The notes under the pieces were generated by a model, which saw only the letters and a list, made by a program, of their open reading frames with translations, was not told where the DNA came from and did not search any database. Source: Saprospiraceae bacterium (lineage in GTDB: Bacteria; Bacteroidota; Bacteroidia; Chitinophagales; Saprospiraceae). Taken from it: 42,946 nt of DNA. The position numbers and the translations under genes were made by a program. Positions 1-9,043 of this stretch are shown piece after piece. Numbering within the stretch: the stretch's first letter is position 1; each line of letters begins with the position of its first letter. The stretch is from contig JAGPCT010000030.1 in the NCBI GenBank assembly GCA_018057925.1, positions 1 through 42,946 on the forward strand. The letters are read 5' to 3'.

Positions 1-2589
1 ACAGTCATACTTCCGTTTCGAATGAGCAATGTAAAATTGAAAGGAATAAATTATTTAATCAAAAAAAGTTATCCACATTTAAATTACTGATTAGAAAAAG
101 TTGTCAACTAAAATCATGAAACTTCAAGCACACTAAAAACCTTTGTAGAAACTAAGAAATATGAAAAATATAATGAGCTACACTTTTTAATTATTGATAG
201 AAAAAAAGATTTCAACTACGATGAAAACAAATTAAAAGAACACGGTGTAAAAATTAAATTTCACGACTGCACAACAATTTTACAAGAGCTTATAAACAAC
301 TTTAATTCGGCATCGAGAATAAGACCCGTTTGGGAGTTTGTAGTTTCGGAACTTGCCTCTGAAAAAGCAAAAAAGGGAACATCAGAAATTACGGTAGTAA
401 CACCAGCAAGCAAGAATTCATTTATACCGAATCCAGAATTTCATCTTGTTGACCAAATTTTAGAATATTTAAATCTCTTTAAAGGATTTAGTTTTATACA
501 CCCAAGAACAATTTCCAGACTTCCGATTTTTAACAGTAAAGAAAGTTTTCACGATTCATATTCGCACTTCTGCCTCAAAACAAGCAATAAAGCTATTCAC
601 GAACTTTTGCAAAAAGTAAAAATTGAAAACACAGTTGTTACAATTAGCGATGAATCGTTAAAACCGTATGAAGAAAAATTAAAAGAAATTTTCCTCATTC
701 TCAACAACTGTTCAATTCAATGTATTTGTTACAGAGAAAAATACACAGAAATTGAATACCATGAAATCAAAGTCAAAAATTACGATAGTAACTGTAATTG
801 CTTGTCTTGTAAATTTCACAAGTTTAGCATAAAAACGCTTATTACAGACCTAAAGGGTAAAGCAATTGCACATTCGGAAAATCTTGACGAAGCATTAGCC
901 GAAGGCTATTATTTGTGTAAACTGGGTGAACACGTAAAGGGTTGGCAAATATTCAATAGTGTTGCTGAAAAAAGTAGAAATCAAAATAATTCTGCCATTC
1001 ATTTTTTGACGCTCTACAACATAAAACAAATTCGTAACTTTATTGATTCCCCTTGGTGGGAAAGCGAAAACAAGCAAATACTTCCGAAAATAGATGACAT
1101 TGACTTACACAATATAGTCAATGAATTTTTAATTCCTATTGAATTAAGAGACGAATTAATTAAAGTAAAGGAAGAACGCTATTTACATTGGAGTCGTGAA
1201 ATTATTGATGAACAATTTGAAAGTATTTTAAGCACAAATAAACTCTATGCAAATGGTGGGTCAAGTTGGGGGACAAATGCAATCAACTTGTTGTTGGAAG
1301 AACTTCGTATTCTATATGCTTTTTATTCAGCTAATCATATTGTTACAGATGATTTCTATACTTTCAGACAAACAATAACAAAAGGAATTGAAGGTGTTTT
1401 AATCAGTTTTACTACTGACAGAAGTTATGAATACAAATTTAAGGAATTTGACAGTTTCCTTTTATCATGTATGTTCTTCTTTGTTGAAGAAAAGAAGTTG
1501 GAAAATCTTTTCAATGAGTATAAAATTCAACATATTCCGATTATTGAAGGCGAAAAGCAAGATTTTATTAGCATAGTCACAAATTTCTTTACATTTCAAT
1601 ATACGACAGGCATTTGGAATAGCATAAATTTTAATGCTGATATTTTAAAACAAGATTACTTTTCATCTTATCGCCAGTCGCTTCGTTTTATTTTCAATAA
1701 GATAATGCTGTTACTTTCAAAAGCAGAACTATCAGATGAAGAATTAAAACCGATAACAGAACCGTTTGTAAATTATTTACGAGTTGCAGAGGACTTTAAT
1801 CACAATAATTGGTCTTATGCTATTAAGTTTTTTAAAGCAAAGATTCAGATTTTTTCATCGAAGCAAATCAAAACTATTATTGAACTGACATTTGAGGATA
1901 GGCACCACAATTCGGGTAATGATGTTCTAGAATCAATTAGTGATATAGCATTTAAGAAGGCTAATTTTGTTTTGACTGAAGATGACAAAGCCTTTTTTGA
2001 AAAGATGTTCATCAGTGTTACAACAGCTTGTAAAAAATGTAAGAGAGTTCACGACACACAACAAATATTTGCTGCGTGGAATATTGCTAGTCAAATAGGT
2101 AAACAAGTAATTAAACAAAAAGCCGTTGAATATATAGAAAACAAATTTGATGCTGACTTCTATATGAACGCAGTATTTAAAGGCGTTTTCACTAAAGATG
2201 ATAACCAAGACTTTTTAAAAAGTTTCATTGATAGTGTGGTTGATAGTTGTTCACCTTACGACATTAAACAAGATAACGGAAAATGGAAATTTCAGAATTT
2301 TACAGGTTTCAATTTCATTAATTGCCTTGCTTACTTAAATGTGGACTTTAAACAAGAAAGCATTCAAAAAATTTCAAAAAAATCAGACTACTATAATTGG
2401 TTAATCAATTATGAAACTTTCGACTATACAAATTTTGACCTAAAATGGCTAACTGAGTTGTTTGTTCCGTATCACATCATAGAAAAGCTACAACATATAG
2501 AACCGCTAAAAGAAAAAGTAATAAAAGAGTTAAAAGACAACTATGAAACTAAACTTGCAGAATTTTACACTAAAAACTTAATCAAGTGA
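1..2589 (+). pseudogene. SMEK-domain protein, 5' end outside window, probably broken
   Basis: The intact part is an open frame from 112 to 2589; a TTG at 607 is the first conventional start codon in it, but the frame plainly continues upstream. Read in the same frame, bases 1-87 and 112 onward resemble the SMEK domain (a family seen in predicted defence or conflict proteins): YPHLNY near 70-87, then SSTLKTFVE, YEKYNELHFLIIDRKKDF and VKIKFHDC. This match is from memory of the family. The two parts are split by in-frame TGA (88-90) and TAA (109-111), so the gene is either decayed or carries assembly errors. The C-terminal about 600 residues are helical and TPR-like, with a Cys-rich CNCLSC motif (bases about 798-815) also remembered from SIR2-linked defence proteins. 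Composition is clearly more AT-rich than the rest of the window, which suggests transfer. No partner gene is visible; the promoter and start lie off the left edge. Confidence 0.55.
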
Positions 2590-2670
2590 TGCCTGAATTT
2601 CCCCCTCCAAACTCAGCCACCTCTCCCGGATCAAAGGTCTCCACACAAGGAACAAAAAACCGAAAGGTCA

Positions 2671-2714
2671 CGAGTCGTACACCGTTTCTCTATTTGCCTA
2701 ATGCGGAATCAGGA
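2671..2714 (+). repeat. decayed remnant of the CCC-AATTC element family
   Basis: The stretch starting CGAGTCGTA and ending ATGCGGAATC resembles the module found at 23768-23807 and 25141-25182, with several changes. It abuts the TAA stop of the leftward lipoprotein gene at 2715. A left end could not be recognised; 2590-2670 otherwise holds nothing I can name. Confidence 0.4.
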
Positions 2715-4337
2715 TTAAAAATAAGGACTTGTAAATCCAAGGCCTTTCATGCCCACCTGTACCTCAGGAGCATTCATCAATAAGTCGTGGAGAAGTCCAC
2801 TTCTATGATTTTCTATCATGATGAGGATGGGTCCCTGATCTATCGCTAATGTAGATGTAGCAAACCATGCCTTGTGTAAAGAAAAACCATCGTAAAATCC
2901 CATCGGCCCCCACAGGCGATCACCCAACTTGTAATAAAAATAACGCAAAGCCTCCATACTCTCCGCATAAGTATATCCAATAGAAGAAATTGCCGCCGTA
3001 GGTGTGATGACGCTGACATCATTGTCGGGGCTGCTCGCTGTATAACCACTATATATATCTCCTGCCGTAAGTCCCCAGCACTGGGCACTATAGCCGTAAT
3101 AGTTCTTTGGATTGGCTATGCAATATGCTCGATTGATCAGCGTATGTGCTTCAACTTGTTGTCCGTAGTCAGCATATTGGTCTTTCAGTCCTATCGGATC
3201 AATGCCCAGAAAGGTATAATGTTCAAAAAACAAAGGGCCGCCACTGCCTCTACCCAAAGGAAGATTTATTCCATACGATATTTTATTGTTGACAATGGAA
3301 CCATTACCAGCCCACCCTTTATGATATACAGCAGGCGATATGGCATGTGTCGGACTGGAAGCAGCCAAAATATAGGTTATCAGACATTCATTCCAGCCAT
3401 TGATCGGTAGATTGACTGCCCAGCCATGCGTTGGACTCCAATGCCAATACAGCACTTCTTTTCCTCCTTGGGTAAACCAATCCCATTCAACTTCCTCCCA
3501 AATCTTATTGATATCGGCTCTCAGCTTTGATTCTACCGGGTCTGCACGGTTGAAATATTGTCGAACCGTAAGCAATCCCGCTATTAAAAAAGATGTTTCC
3601 ACAAGGTCTGCGCCATCATCTTTACTACTAAATGGTATCGTCTTTCCCGTTGCACCATTGAGCCAATGTGGAAAAGCACCATGGAATCTCTCTGCTTTGT
3701 TTAAAAGAAAGTCAACCATGACAATCATGCGTGTCAAGCCTTCTTCCCGCGTGATGTATCCTCTTTCGATACCGATGGGAATAGTCATCACGCCAAATCC
3801 ACTCCCTCCGCTTGTTACCAAGTCACCGGAAGTGTTACGCTCCCTTGACAAACCACTTACAGGATGACCAAAGTCCCAAAAATATCGGAATGTCCTACGC
3901 TGAACACTGTCCAACAAGGCTTCATCGGATATTCTTTCCAACTTATCCATCGTATCAAGAACCGTATAAAACTCATAATAGACCGCCTTTTCCAAAGATT
4001 GGTTATTCACATCTTTCAAATCACTATTGACTTCGACAAAATATTTAGTCAGATAAGACAACTTCTCCTTAGGGTTGAGGATAACTGTTGAGTCCTCTAC
4101 CGAGACATCATACTCTCCGGAATATCCATTAATACGGATTCCCGGTAAAATGGAAGAAGCTGAGATCGGATTAGAAAACTGTATTTTGATCTTCGGCTGC
4201 AGACTTATATCGCGCGGTGCAAGCTGCGGATTGTTGTCAATTGTCACAGACTTCAAGGTAAAGTCCTTTATTATCGACTCTTCTTTGTCACAAGCTAAAA
4301 AGCTCAACACCACAAATATTAGAAAATATTTATACAC
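2715..4337 (-). CDS. GH144/glycoamylase-fold lipoprotein, likely beta-1,2-glucanase
   Basis: A 540-residue secreted lipoprotein. Residues 1-16 form a lipoprotein signal ending in FLAC, and the acidic/basic residues just after the cysteine (DKEE) suit surface export in Bacteroidota. Residues about 25-125 look like a bacterial Ig-like (Big_5) domain; residues about 130-535 are the glycoamylase (PF10091) alpha/alpha-barrel, with FRYFWDF, SGGSGFGV, KDDGADLVE, LYWHWSP and YHKGW. Characterised members of GH144 are endo-beta-1,2-glucanases, so the likely substrate is beta-1,2-glucan, but that specificity is inferred. Translation starts at a GTG. It follows its paralogue at 4419-5756 by 662 bases start-to-stop order on the same strand with an 81-base gap, and is probably co-transcribed with it. 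No SusC/SusD pair is nearby. Confidence 0.82.
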   Translation of the reverse strand: MYKYFLIFVVLSFLACDKEESIIKDFTLKSVTIDNNPQLAPRDISLQPKIKIQFSNPISASSILPGIRINGYSGEYDVSVEDSTVILNPKEKLSYLTKYFVEVNSDLKDVNNQSLEKAVYYEFYTVLDTMDKLERISDEALLDSVQRRTFRYFWDFGHPVSGLSRERNTSGDLVTSGGSGFGVMTIPIGIERGYITREEGLTRMIVMVDFLLNKAERFHGAFPHWLNGATGKTIPFSSKDDGADLVETSFLIAGLLTVRQYFNRADPVESKLRADINKIWEEVEWDWFTQGGKEVLYWHWSPTHGWAVNLPINGWNECLITYILAASSPTHAISPAVYHKGWAGNGSIVNNKISYGINLPLGRGSGGPLFFEHYTFLGIDPIGLKDQYADYGQQVEAHTLINRAYCIANPKNYYGYSAQCWGLTAGDIYSGYTASSPDNDVSVITPTAAISSIGYTYAESMEALRYFYYKLGDRLWGPMGFYDGFSLHKAWFATSTLAIDQGPILIMIENHRSGLLHDLLMNAPEVQVGMKGLGFTSPYF

Positions 4338-4418
4338 TATCGTTATGCTATTATATTTATTTCAACAATATTAGATATTTATTATAAAATAAATAATTAT
4401 ATTTTACTCAAAAAAGAT

Positions 4419-5756
4419 TTATTCCGGTATTTGATATTCAAAGCCAAGTTTAGCCAATCCGTTTTGGATATCTTTATTTTTCATAAATAATTTCCACAAC
4501 AATCCCGTTCGATAGTTTTCTATCATAACGATAATCGGGCCTTGGTCAATGGCGAGATGAGATTTGCTGACACAGCCGGTAGAGGGGGAAAAGGAGTCAA
4601 CAAATCCATACTTAGTCCACAATTTGTCCCCCATTTTATCATAAAAATACCTCAATGCCTGCATAGAATATTCCGGTGTGTATGGCATAGACGACAGAGC
4701 CGCTGTCGGGGATATGGTACCATTGTCATTTTCAGGAGAATGGGCACTATATCCGAAACAATCATCGCTCGCTGACAACCCCCAGCAATCAGCACCATAT
4801 CCATTAAATTTTTTAGGATTATCAATGCAATACGCCCTATTGATAAGGGTATGATTGCGATTTTGTTCCCAATAATCAGCATACCGATCTTTCAAACCTT
4901 TCGGATTAAGGCCTAAGAAGGAGTAATGGGCAAAAAACAAAGGACCTCCATAATCAAATCCCAATGGTAAGATTATCCCGTAAAATTGTCTTCCATTTTT
5001 AAAGAAGTTGCTCATAGCCCAGCCCTTGTGATATACGGATGGATCGATAGGATAAGTCGGCGAGGCTGCCCCTAATACGTATGCGAGAAGGCATTCGTTA
5101 TATCCACGTATTTCAAAGTCCATAGACCATCCATTATTGGGGCTCCAGTGCCAGTACAATACTTCTCTTCCGCCACGAGTGTACCAGTCCCATTCTGCTT
5201 CACGCCAAGTGAGATTAGCTTTGTGCCGAAGCTCCCTTTCCTTTGGTGTATCACCGTCAAAATACTCAACGACACAGAGAAGTCCCTGAAACATAAATGC
5301 AGATTCGACAATATCTCCTCCATCATCCTTGCGTGAAAAGGGTTTTGTCCGCCCCGACTCTGCGTACCACCAGTGCGGAAACATACCATGAAAGCTATCC
5401 GCATTTTTGCGAAGGTAATTTACTATTTTAAGAAGCCGCTCAACTCCTTGTTCACGTGTTATCCACTTTCGCTCTACTGCAACAATGATAGCCATGATGC
5501 CAAATCCACTGCCACCGCTGGTGATGACTTCATGTCCGTAACCGGTATTGGTATTGCTCCTTTCACGAGCCAGACCGGATGTGGGATCAGCAAAATCCCA
5601 AAAATACCGGAATGTTACTCTTTGTACTTCTTCCAACAGTTGTGCATCACTTAGCCCTTTTTTTACCGGCTCCGGCTCAGACCCATAAAATCCTTGAGCG
5701 GAAAGGAATACCCCCAAAAACATGAAAGGCATAAATAGAATTGTTTTACGTAACAT
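4419..5756 (-). CDS. GH144/glycoamylase-fold secreted hydrolase, second copy
   Basis: A 445-residue paralogue of the downstream lipoprotein, lacking the Ig-like domain. I start it at the ATG at 5756 because this gives a clean signal peptide (MLRKTILFMPFMF...LSAQG); an in-frame ATG further up at 5855 would add 33 unlikely residues that run into a repeat element. The catalytic domain covers nearly the whole mature protein: FRYFWDF, SGGSGFGI, KDDGGDIVES, LYWHWSPNNG, YHKGW and GPLFFAHYSFLG. The lack of a lipobox suggests a periplasmic enzyme, complementing the surface-lipoprotein copy: one would cut long glucan outside, the other shorter chains inside. That division of labour is inference. A weak promoter (TTTG, 18 bases, ATCCTTTG; -7 at 5808-5815) lies upstream. 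Confidence 0.82.
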   Translation of the reverse strand: MLRKTILFMPFMFLGVFLSAQGFYGSEPEPVKKGLSDAQLLEEVQRVTFRYFWDFADPTSGLARERSNTNTGYGHEVITSGGSGFGIMAIIVAVERKWITREQGVERLLKIVNYLRKNADSFHGMFPHWWYAESGRTKPFSRKDDGGDIVESAFMFQGLLCVVEYFDGDTPKERELRHKANLTWREAEWDWYTRGGREVLYWHWSPNNGWSMDFEIRGYNECLLAYVLGAASPTYPIDPSVYHKGWAMSNFFKNGRQFYGIILPLGFDYGGPLFFAHYSFLGLNPKGLKDRYADYWEQNRNHTLINRAYCIDNPKKFNGYGADCWGLSASDDCFGYSAHSPENDNGTISPTAALSSMPYTPEYSMQALRYFYDKMGDKLWTKYGFVDSFSPSTGCVSKSHLAIDQGPIIVMIENYRTGLLWKLFMKNKDIQNGLAKLGFEYQIPE

Positions 5757-5858
5757 CTCTCTAATTTTAATGCCAAGGTATTGAAATTGAACGAGAAATT
5801 CTGAATTCAAAGGATTATAATACGTTTTAGCATCAAAATAAATATCACAACCCATTTA

Positions 5859-6083
5859 CCCGAATTCAGCAGTAAAGGTTTTGAAAAACCGCATTATGCT
5901 GATTACGAGTCGTAAATCGATTCCGCATTTGTATAATGCTGAATTACATCTAACTAAACCATAACAAATTGATTATCATATATTTGGATATATACAGATT
6001 CGTGACTATTTGAATTTCAACACAACAAAAAGTTAGCAATATATTTCTTAAAGAAACTATTGTACCTTTAATAAGAATTTGGG
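5859..6083 (+). mobile_element. MITE-like element, hybrid copy (225 bp)
   Basis: Bounded by CCCGAATTC at the left and GAATTTGGG at the right; the left end continues as CAGCAGTAAAGG and the right end, reverse-complemented, as TTATTAAAGG, so the termini are imperfect inverted repeats. It is flanked by TTTA at 5855-5858 and 6084-6087. The left part matches the 146-bp copies (23667-23812) and the right 140 bases match the copies ending at 11479 and 25319. The right TTTA contains the TAA stop codon of the leftward hydrolase gene. Strand is arbitrary, set to match the copy at 23667. Confidence 0.65.
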
Positions 6084-6084
6084 T

Positions 6085-6900
6085 TTATTGCTTTTTCTTG
6101 TGTTCAAAAAGCCAAGGCAATAAGTTCTTATCCGCAAAAGCTCGATCCCATGCATTATGATTGGCATCGGGATATTCGGTATATCTTGGAAAACCGCCTT
6201 TGAATATGATTTCCTGCATCATATTGCGGCTGTACTTTGGCGGCACTACGTCATCTAATGCACCATGAAACGCCCATATTGGTACCTTTTCAGCAAAAGA
6301 AGGGACAAACGCCAAGTCTCCACCTCCACATATCGGTATTGCCGCTGCAAACCATTCCGGATGACGACTTATGGCTTCATACACGCCCATTCCTCCCATC
6401 GAAAGACCCATGATATATATGCGCTCCGGATCCACGGTAGGCATCTTTAAATAATATTGTATCAACTCAAATACCCCCTTTAATGCTGTAGTAGGCGCAC
6501 CTCTATAATCAAATCGGAATGGATCGTCCTTGTCGGATCGGTCTATATCGACCTTGGCCCAATAGTCATCGACCGGGCATTGTGGAAAAACTACGTAGGC
6601 AGGGAATTTACGCCGATTTCTTCTTTTCTCAAACAACTTAGAACCATGTACCAACTGTTTTTGGTTATCCACTCCCCTTTCTCCCGCTCCATGAAAAAAT
6701 ATAACCAACGGATATTTTTTGGAAGCTTTAATCCGCCTTGGCTCCAACATCTTATATTGTATTATACTTCCGTCTTTTCTAACTAATTCCCCGGCAGCAA
6801 AATGCTTTTGCCCCCAAAGTGTCACATCGCTCCCGACAAAAACGCAAACTATCAGGATAAAATAAGAAAAAAACTTTGTCTTGACTCGCTTTGATTTCAT
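6085..6900 (-). CDS. secreted alpha/beta-hydrolase (esterase/PHB-depolymerase-like)
   Basis: A 271-residue protein with an N-terminal signal (residues about 8-30, ending LWGQ) and one alpha/beta-hydrolase domain. Visible catalytic features: oxyanion-loop FFHGAGERG (H70), nucleophile GLSMGG (S167), acid in GALDDVV (D216 or D217) and DANHNAWDRA (H248). This is the layout of the secreted carboxylesterase/prolyl-oligopeptidase-like group often found beside polysaccharide hydrolases. It lies upstream of the two GH144 genes on the same strand, though separated by a 225-bp repeat element, so it may remove acyl groups from the same glucan; the substrate is not shown by the sequence. A good promoter sits at 6966-6994. 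The stop codon overlaps the flanking repeat of the inserted element. Confidence 0.78.
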   Translation of the reverse strand: MKSKRVKTKFFSYFILIVCVFVGSDVTLWGQKHFAAGELVRKDGSIIQYKMLEPRRIKASKKYPLVIFFHGAGERGVDNQKQLVHGSKLFEKRRNRRKFPAYVVFPQCPVDDYWAKVDIDRSDKDDPFRFDYRGAPTTALKGVFELIQYYLKMPTVDPERIYIMGLSMGGMGVYEAISRHPEWFAAAIPICGGGDLAFVPSFAEKVPIWAFHGALDDVVPPKYSRNMMQEIIFKGGFPRYTEYPDANHNAWDRAFADKNLLPWLFEHKKKQ

Positions 6901-6965
6901 TTTATTTTTCTTTGATATATTGTCTTAAAATGCTTACTCTCTTATATTTTGATAAAAATATTTGA

Positions 6966-6994
6966 CAAACTTACACGAAATATTACTTTTCCAA
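6966..6994 (-). promoter_or_regulatory. Bacteroidota-type promoter for the hydrolase gene
   Basis: On the minus strand TTG (6992-6994), an 18-base spacer and TAAGTTTG (6966-6973) match the TTG / TAnnTTTG consensus. The predicted start of transcription is about 60 bases before the ATG at 6900. Confidence 0.55.
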
Positions 6995-7077
6995 CATCTT
7001 TTCAATTTTTTCAGGCAAATGAATCTTTGGCTACTTAAAAAGGTGATCTTTTGGGGATACGATTTGACATGCTTTTA

Positions 7078-7130
7078 AATCCAAATTCCCTTTAAAGGCT
7101 CAATGGTCTCTTTAAAAAGAATGTTGGATT
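7078..7130. repeat. 53-bp palindromic minimal copy of the element family
   Basis: The left end AATCCAAATTCCCTTTAAAG matches the left end of the copy at 11299, and the right end is an imperfect inverted version (AATCCAACATTC on the minus strand). The interior is almost absent, leaving a hairpin. No convincing flanking duplication. The rest of 6995-7252 shows nothing else I can name. Confidence 0.45.
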
Positions 7131-7252
7131 ATAAAATTAGAGACATTTTTACAATTCTTAAATTTTTTCCAAAATCGTCATCAATATCAACGGCAGTCCT
7201 GCCTTTTTTATGAAGAACTCTAATATATGAATAAATAATATGTTTTAAAACC

Positions 7253-7284
7253 TTTGGAATAAGTTTTCTATTTCAATATCTTTG
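7253..7284 (+). promoter_or_regulatory. Bacteroidota-type promoter for the TPR gene
   Basis: TTTG (7253-7256), a 20-base spacer, then TATCTTTG (7277-7284), a full match to TAnnTTTG. It leaves a leader of about 77 bases before the ATG at 7368. Confidence 0.6.
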
Positions 7285-7367
7285 TAACTTATGTGCATAC
7301 TGATATAAATATTATAGTTTGGTCAGCTGTTTATACGGTCTGTATATAAAAAAATAACCGCTATACT

Positions 7368-8363
7368 ATGTTTTCAAAAGTTATCGTTCAGGGTCGACTG
7401 GACTTTGGGAATGCCAATACTTATGACAAAGCCTTTAAGCTGTATGTTCAGCGAATGGAGGTGTATTATAAAAATGAGGTCATTTTCAATAAGCCGGAAG
7501 AATGCTTTGATGAAGAAAAAATGATATTCTTCGTCAAGCGTTTCAACAATTTAGTTTCAGATAAATATTGGCGAAACACGGTACACATTTTGAAAAATTT
7601 AGCAGAATATTCTCTCACAGGAAGAATTCAAATGTGGATGATGGTGGATGGCAAAATCATACGTCAAGAGCACATCAAGCCTTCTAACGACAAAAGTATT
7701 GTGTCGGCTTTCAACAAAGCCAACGACATAGTAAATAGTAACGGTGACCTCGAAAAAGCCAAAACCATTTTGGATAATGTCATCGGGAAATTTTCAGAAC
7801 ACGCCATGGCACACGCTTTATATGGTCGTATAGCCGCTCGCCAAGGCGACTTCAAGTTGGCAACTAAAAAATTTGACCTGGCTATTCAAATAGATCCTTT
7901 TCTTAGTGAAGCCTATCTATGGAAAGGAAAGATGCTGGTACGCCAGGAGAAATATGCCGAAGCCATTCCCGTATTGGAGAATGTTACCGACTATTCTATC
8001 GCCCATCAAAACATTCATTGGGTAGGACGAAGATTGAAGGGCAAATGTTATTTTCACCTTGGCAACTTTGAGAAAGCTATCTTTGAATGGAAATTATTTG
8101 CCAAAAAACCCTTTGATTCTGATAATTCTAACCACTTCTGGAAGAGAATGGTCACCTTTAGCCTCGGCAAAGCATATCTCCAAACCAATCAAAAAGCCGA
8201 AGCCATCCTCTCATTTAATCATGCCCTTGAGCTGGATCCACTCTTCGATACCGTGCCGGAAGATGAAATCAGAAAGTTTAAAGAACTCGCCGGTGAAGGT
8301 GGCCACAACGGGAAAGCTCGAGCCAAAAACAAAAACACTTCAAGTGTAAAAGTTACAGCTTAA
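7368..8363 (+). CDS. TPR-repeat protein, unknown function
   Basis: A 331-residue protein with no signal peptide or membrane segment, so probably cytoplasmic. Residues 1-110 form a domain I do not recognise (rich in aromatic residues, with FVKRFNNL and SLTGRIQMWMMVDGK). From about 110 to 300 there are TPR-like helix pairs: GDLEKAKTILDNVI, AMAHALYGRIAARQGDFKLA, SEAYLWKGKML, GNFEKAIFEW and AEAILSFNHALELDP. The last about 25 residues are basic and low-complexity. TPRs usually hold protein partners; nothing here names one. Its stop overlaps the stop of the convergent lysoplasmalogenase gene by four bases, so the two transcripts must run into each other. Confidence 0.75.
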   Translation: MFSKVIVQGRLDFGNANTYDKAFKLYVQRMEVYYKNEVIFNKPEECFDEEKMIFFVKRFNNLVSDKYWRNTVHILKNLAEYSLTGRIQMWMMVDGKIIRQEHIKPSNDKSIVSAFNKANDIVNSNGDLEKAKTILDNVIGKFSEHAMAHALYGRIAARQGDFKLATKKFDLAIQIDPFLSEAYLWKGKMLVRQEKYAEAIPVLENVTDYSIAHQNIHWVGRRLKGKCYFHLGNFEKAIFEWKLFAKKPFDSDNSNHFWKRMVTFSLGKAYLQTNQKAEAILSFNHALELDPLFDTVPEDEIRKFKELAGEGGHNGKARAKNKNTSSVKVTA

Positions 8364-9043
8364 TTTTCTTTATTGCTGCATCGCTTTATTGATCCGGTCG
8401 CAATTCCATATTGCGCCAATATATAGGTCGCCATAATCCAAAGCCCCGCATTGGGCAATTTGTCCACAAACTTATTGACCGCCAATATGGTATCAGATAT
8501 TACAAAAAACCATGCGCCTATTGCCACCAACCAATATCCCCATCCGTAGGATTTTATCGACCTCATCCATGCAAATATTGCCATAACAGCAATAATCAAC
8601 GAATAGAGCGCCACGGGAACCTTTAATACTCCAAGACCCGGGTAAAGTACAATATAAAAAAGTAATCCATGTGTAATAAAATAAGCCACCGCCAATGAAA
8701 TCACCCAGATTGGTCGTTTACCTCCTGGCTTGATGTCTTCCCTAAAAGCGGTAATATACGCTATGTGTCCAATTAGAAATGCAACTAAACCTACCAGAAA
8801 AAAGTTGGATTTAATACCTACACCCATCAATGCGACATCACCTACCCAAGACCAAATCAAACCCGCAAGAATTTTTTTATCAAAAGAAGATTTTAGCCTC
8901 GTTCGACTAAAATAATGGTAGATTAAAACTCCTACGATCATCGGCTTTGTCAACCTTTCAACCCATATTAAATCTTGTTGTATCGCAAGCAAATGGAGCA
9001 ATGCCACTGCCCAAAATACAATGTTGAATATCTTATTATTCAC
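8360..9043 (-). CDS. lysoplasmalogenase, TMEM86/YhhN family
   Basis: A 227-residue integral membrane protein with about eight hydrophobic helices across its whole length. Family features include the LTKPMIVGVLIYH helix near residue 30, DVALMGVG near 70-77 and ISDTILAVNKF near 185; conserved acidic residues in these helices are thought to form the active site. Members of this family cleave the vinyl-ether bond of lysoplasmalogen, giving a fatty aldehyde and a glycerophospho-headgroup. The start overlaps the end of the upstream hydroxylase gene by eight bases, so the two are translated from one mRNA. The paired function in ether-lipid turnover is inferred from this coupling. YhhN proteins in bacteria mostly lack direct tests of activity. 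Confidence 0.82.
   Translation of the reverse strand: MNNKIFNIVFWAVALLHLLAIQQDLIWVERLTKPMIVGVLIYHYFSRTRLKSSFDKKILAGLIWSWVGDVALMGVGIKSNFFLVGLVAFLIGHIAYITAFREDIKPGGKRPIWVISLAVAYFITHGLLFYIVLYPGLGVLKVPVALYSLIIAVMAIFAWMRSIKSYGWGYWLVAIGAWFFVISDTILAVNKFVDKLPNAGLWIMATYILAQYGIATGSIKRCSNKEN

Noticed and set aside
5757-5855. 33-codon extension of the second GH144 gene
   Set aside because: It precedes a clean signal peptide and its first codon touches the flank of an inserted repeat element.
2715-5855. Several 60-155 codon frames on the + strand opposite the GH144 genes
   Set aside because: They are antisense shadows of clear, conserved coding sequence and show no family features.
7142-7275. About 45 open codons on the minus strand (VLHKKGRTAVDIDDDFGKN region)
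   Set aside because: Looks faintly protein-like, but there is no start codon, no recognisable family and it overlaps the promoter of the TPR gene; possibly a gene fragment, not supportable.
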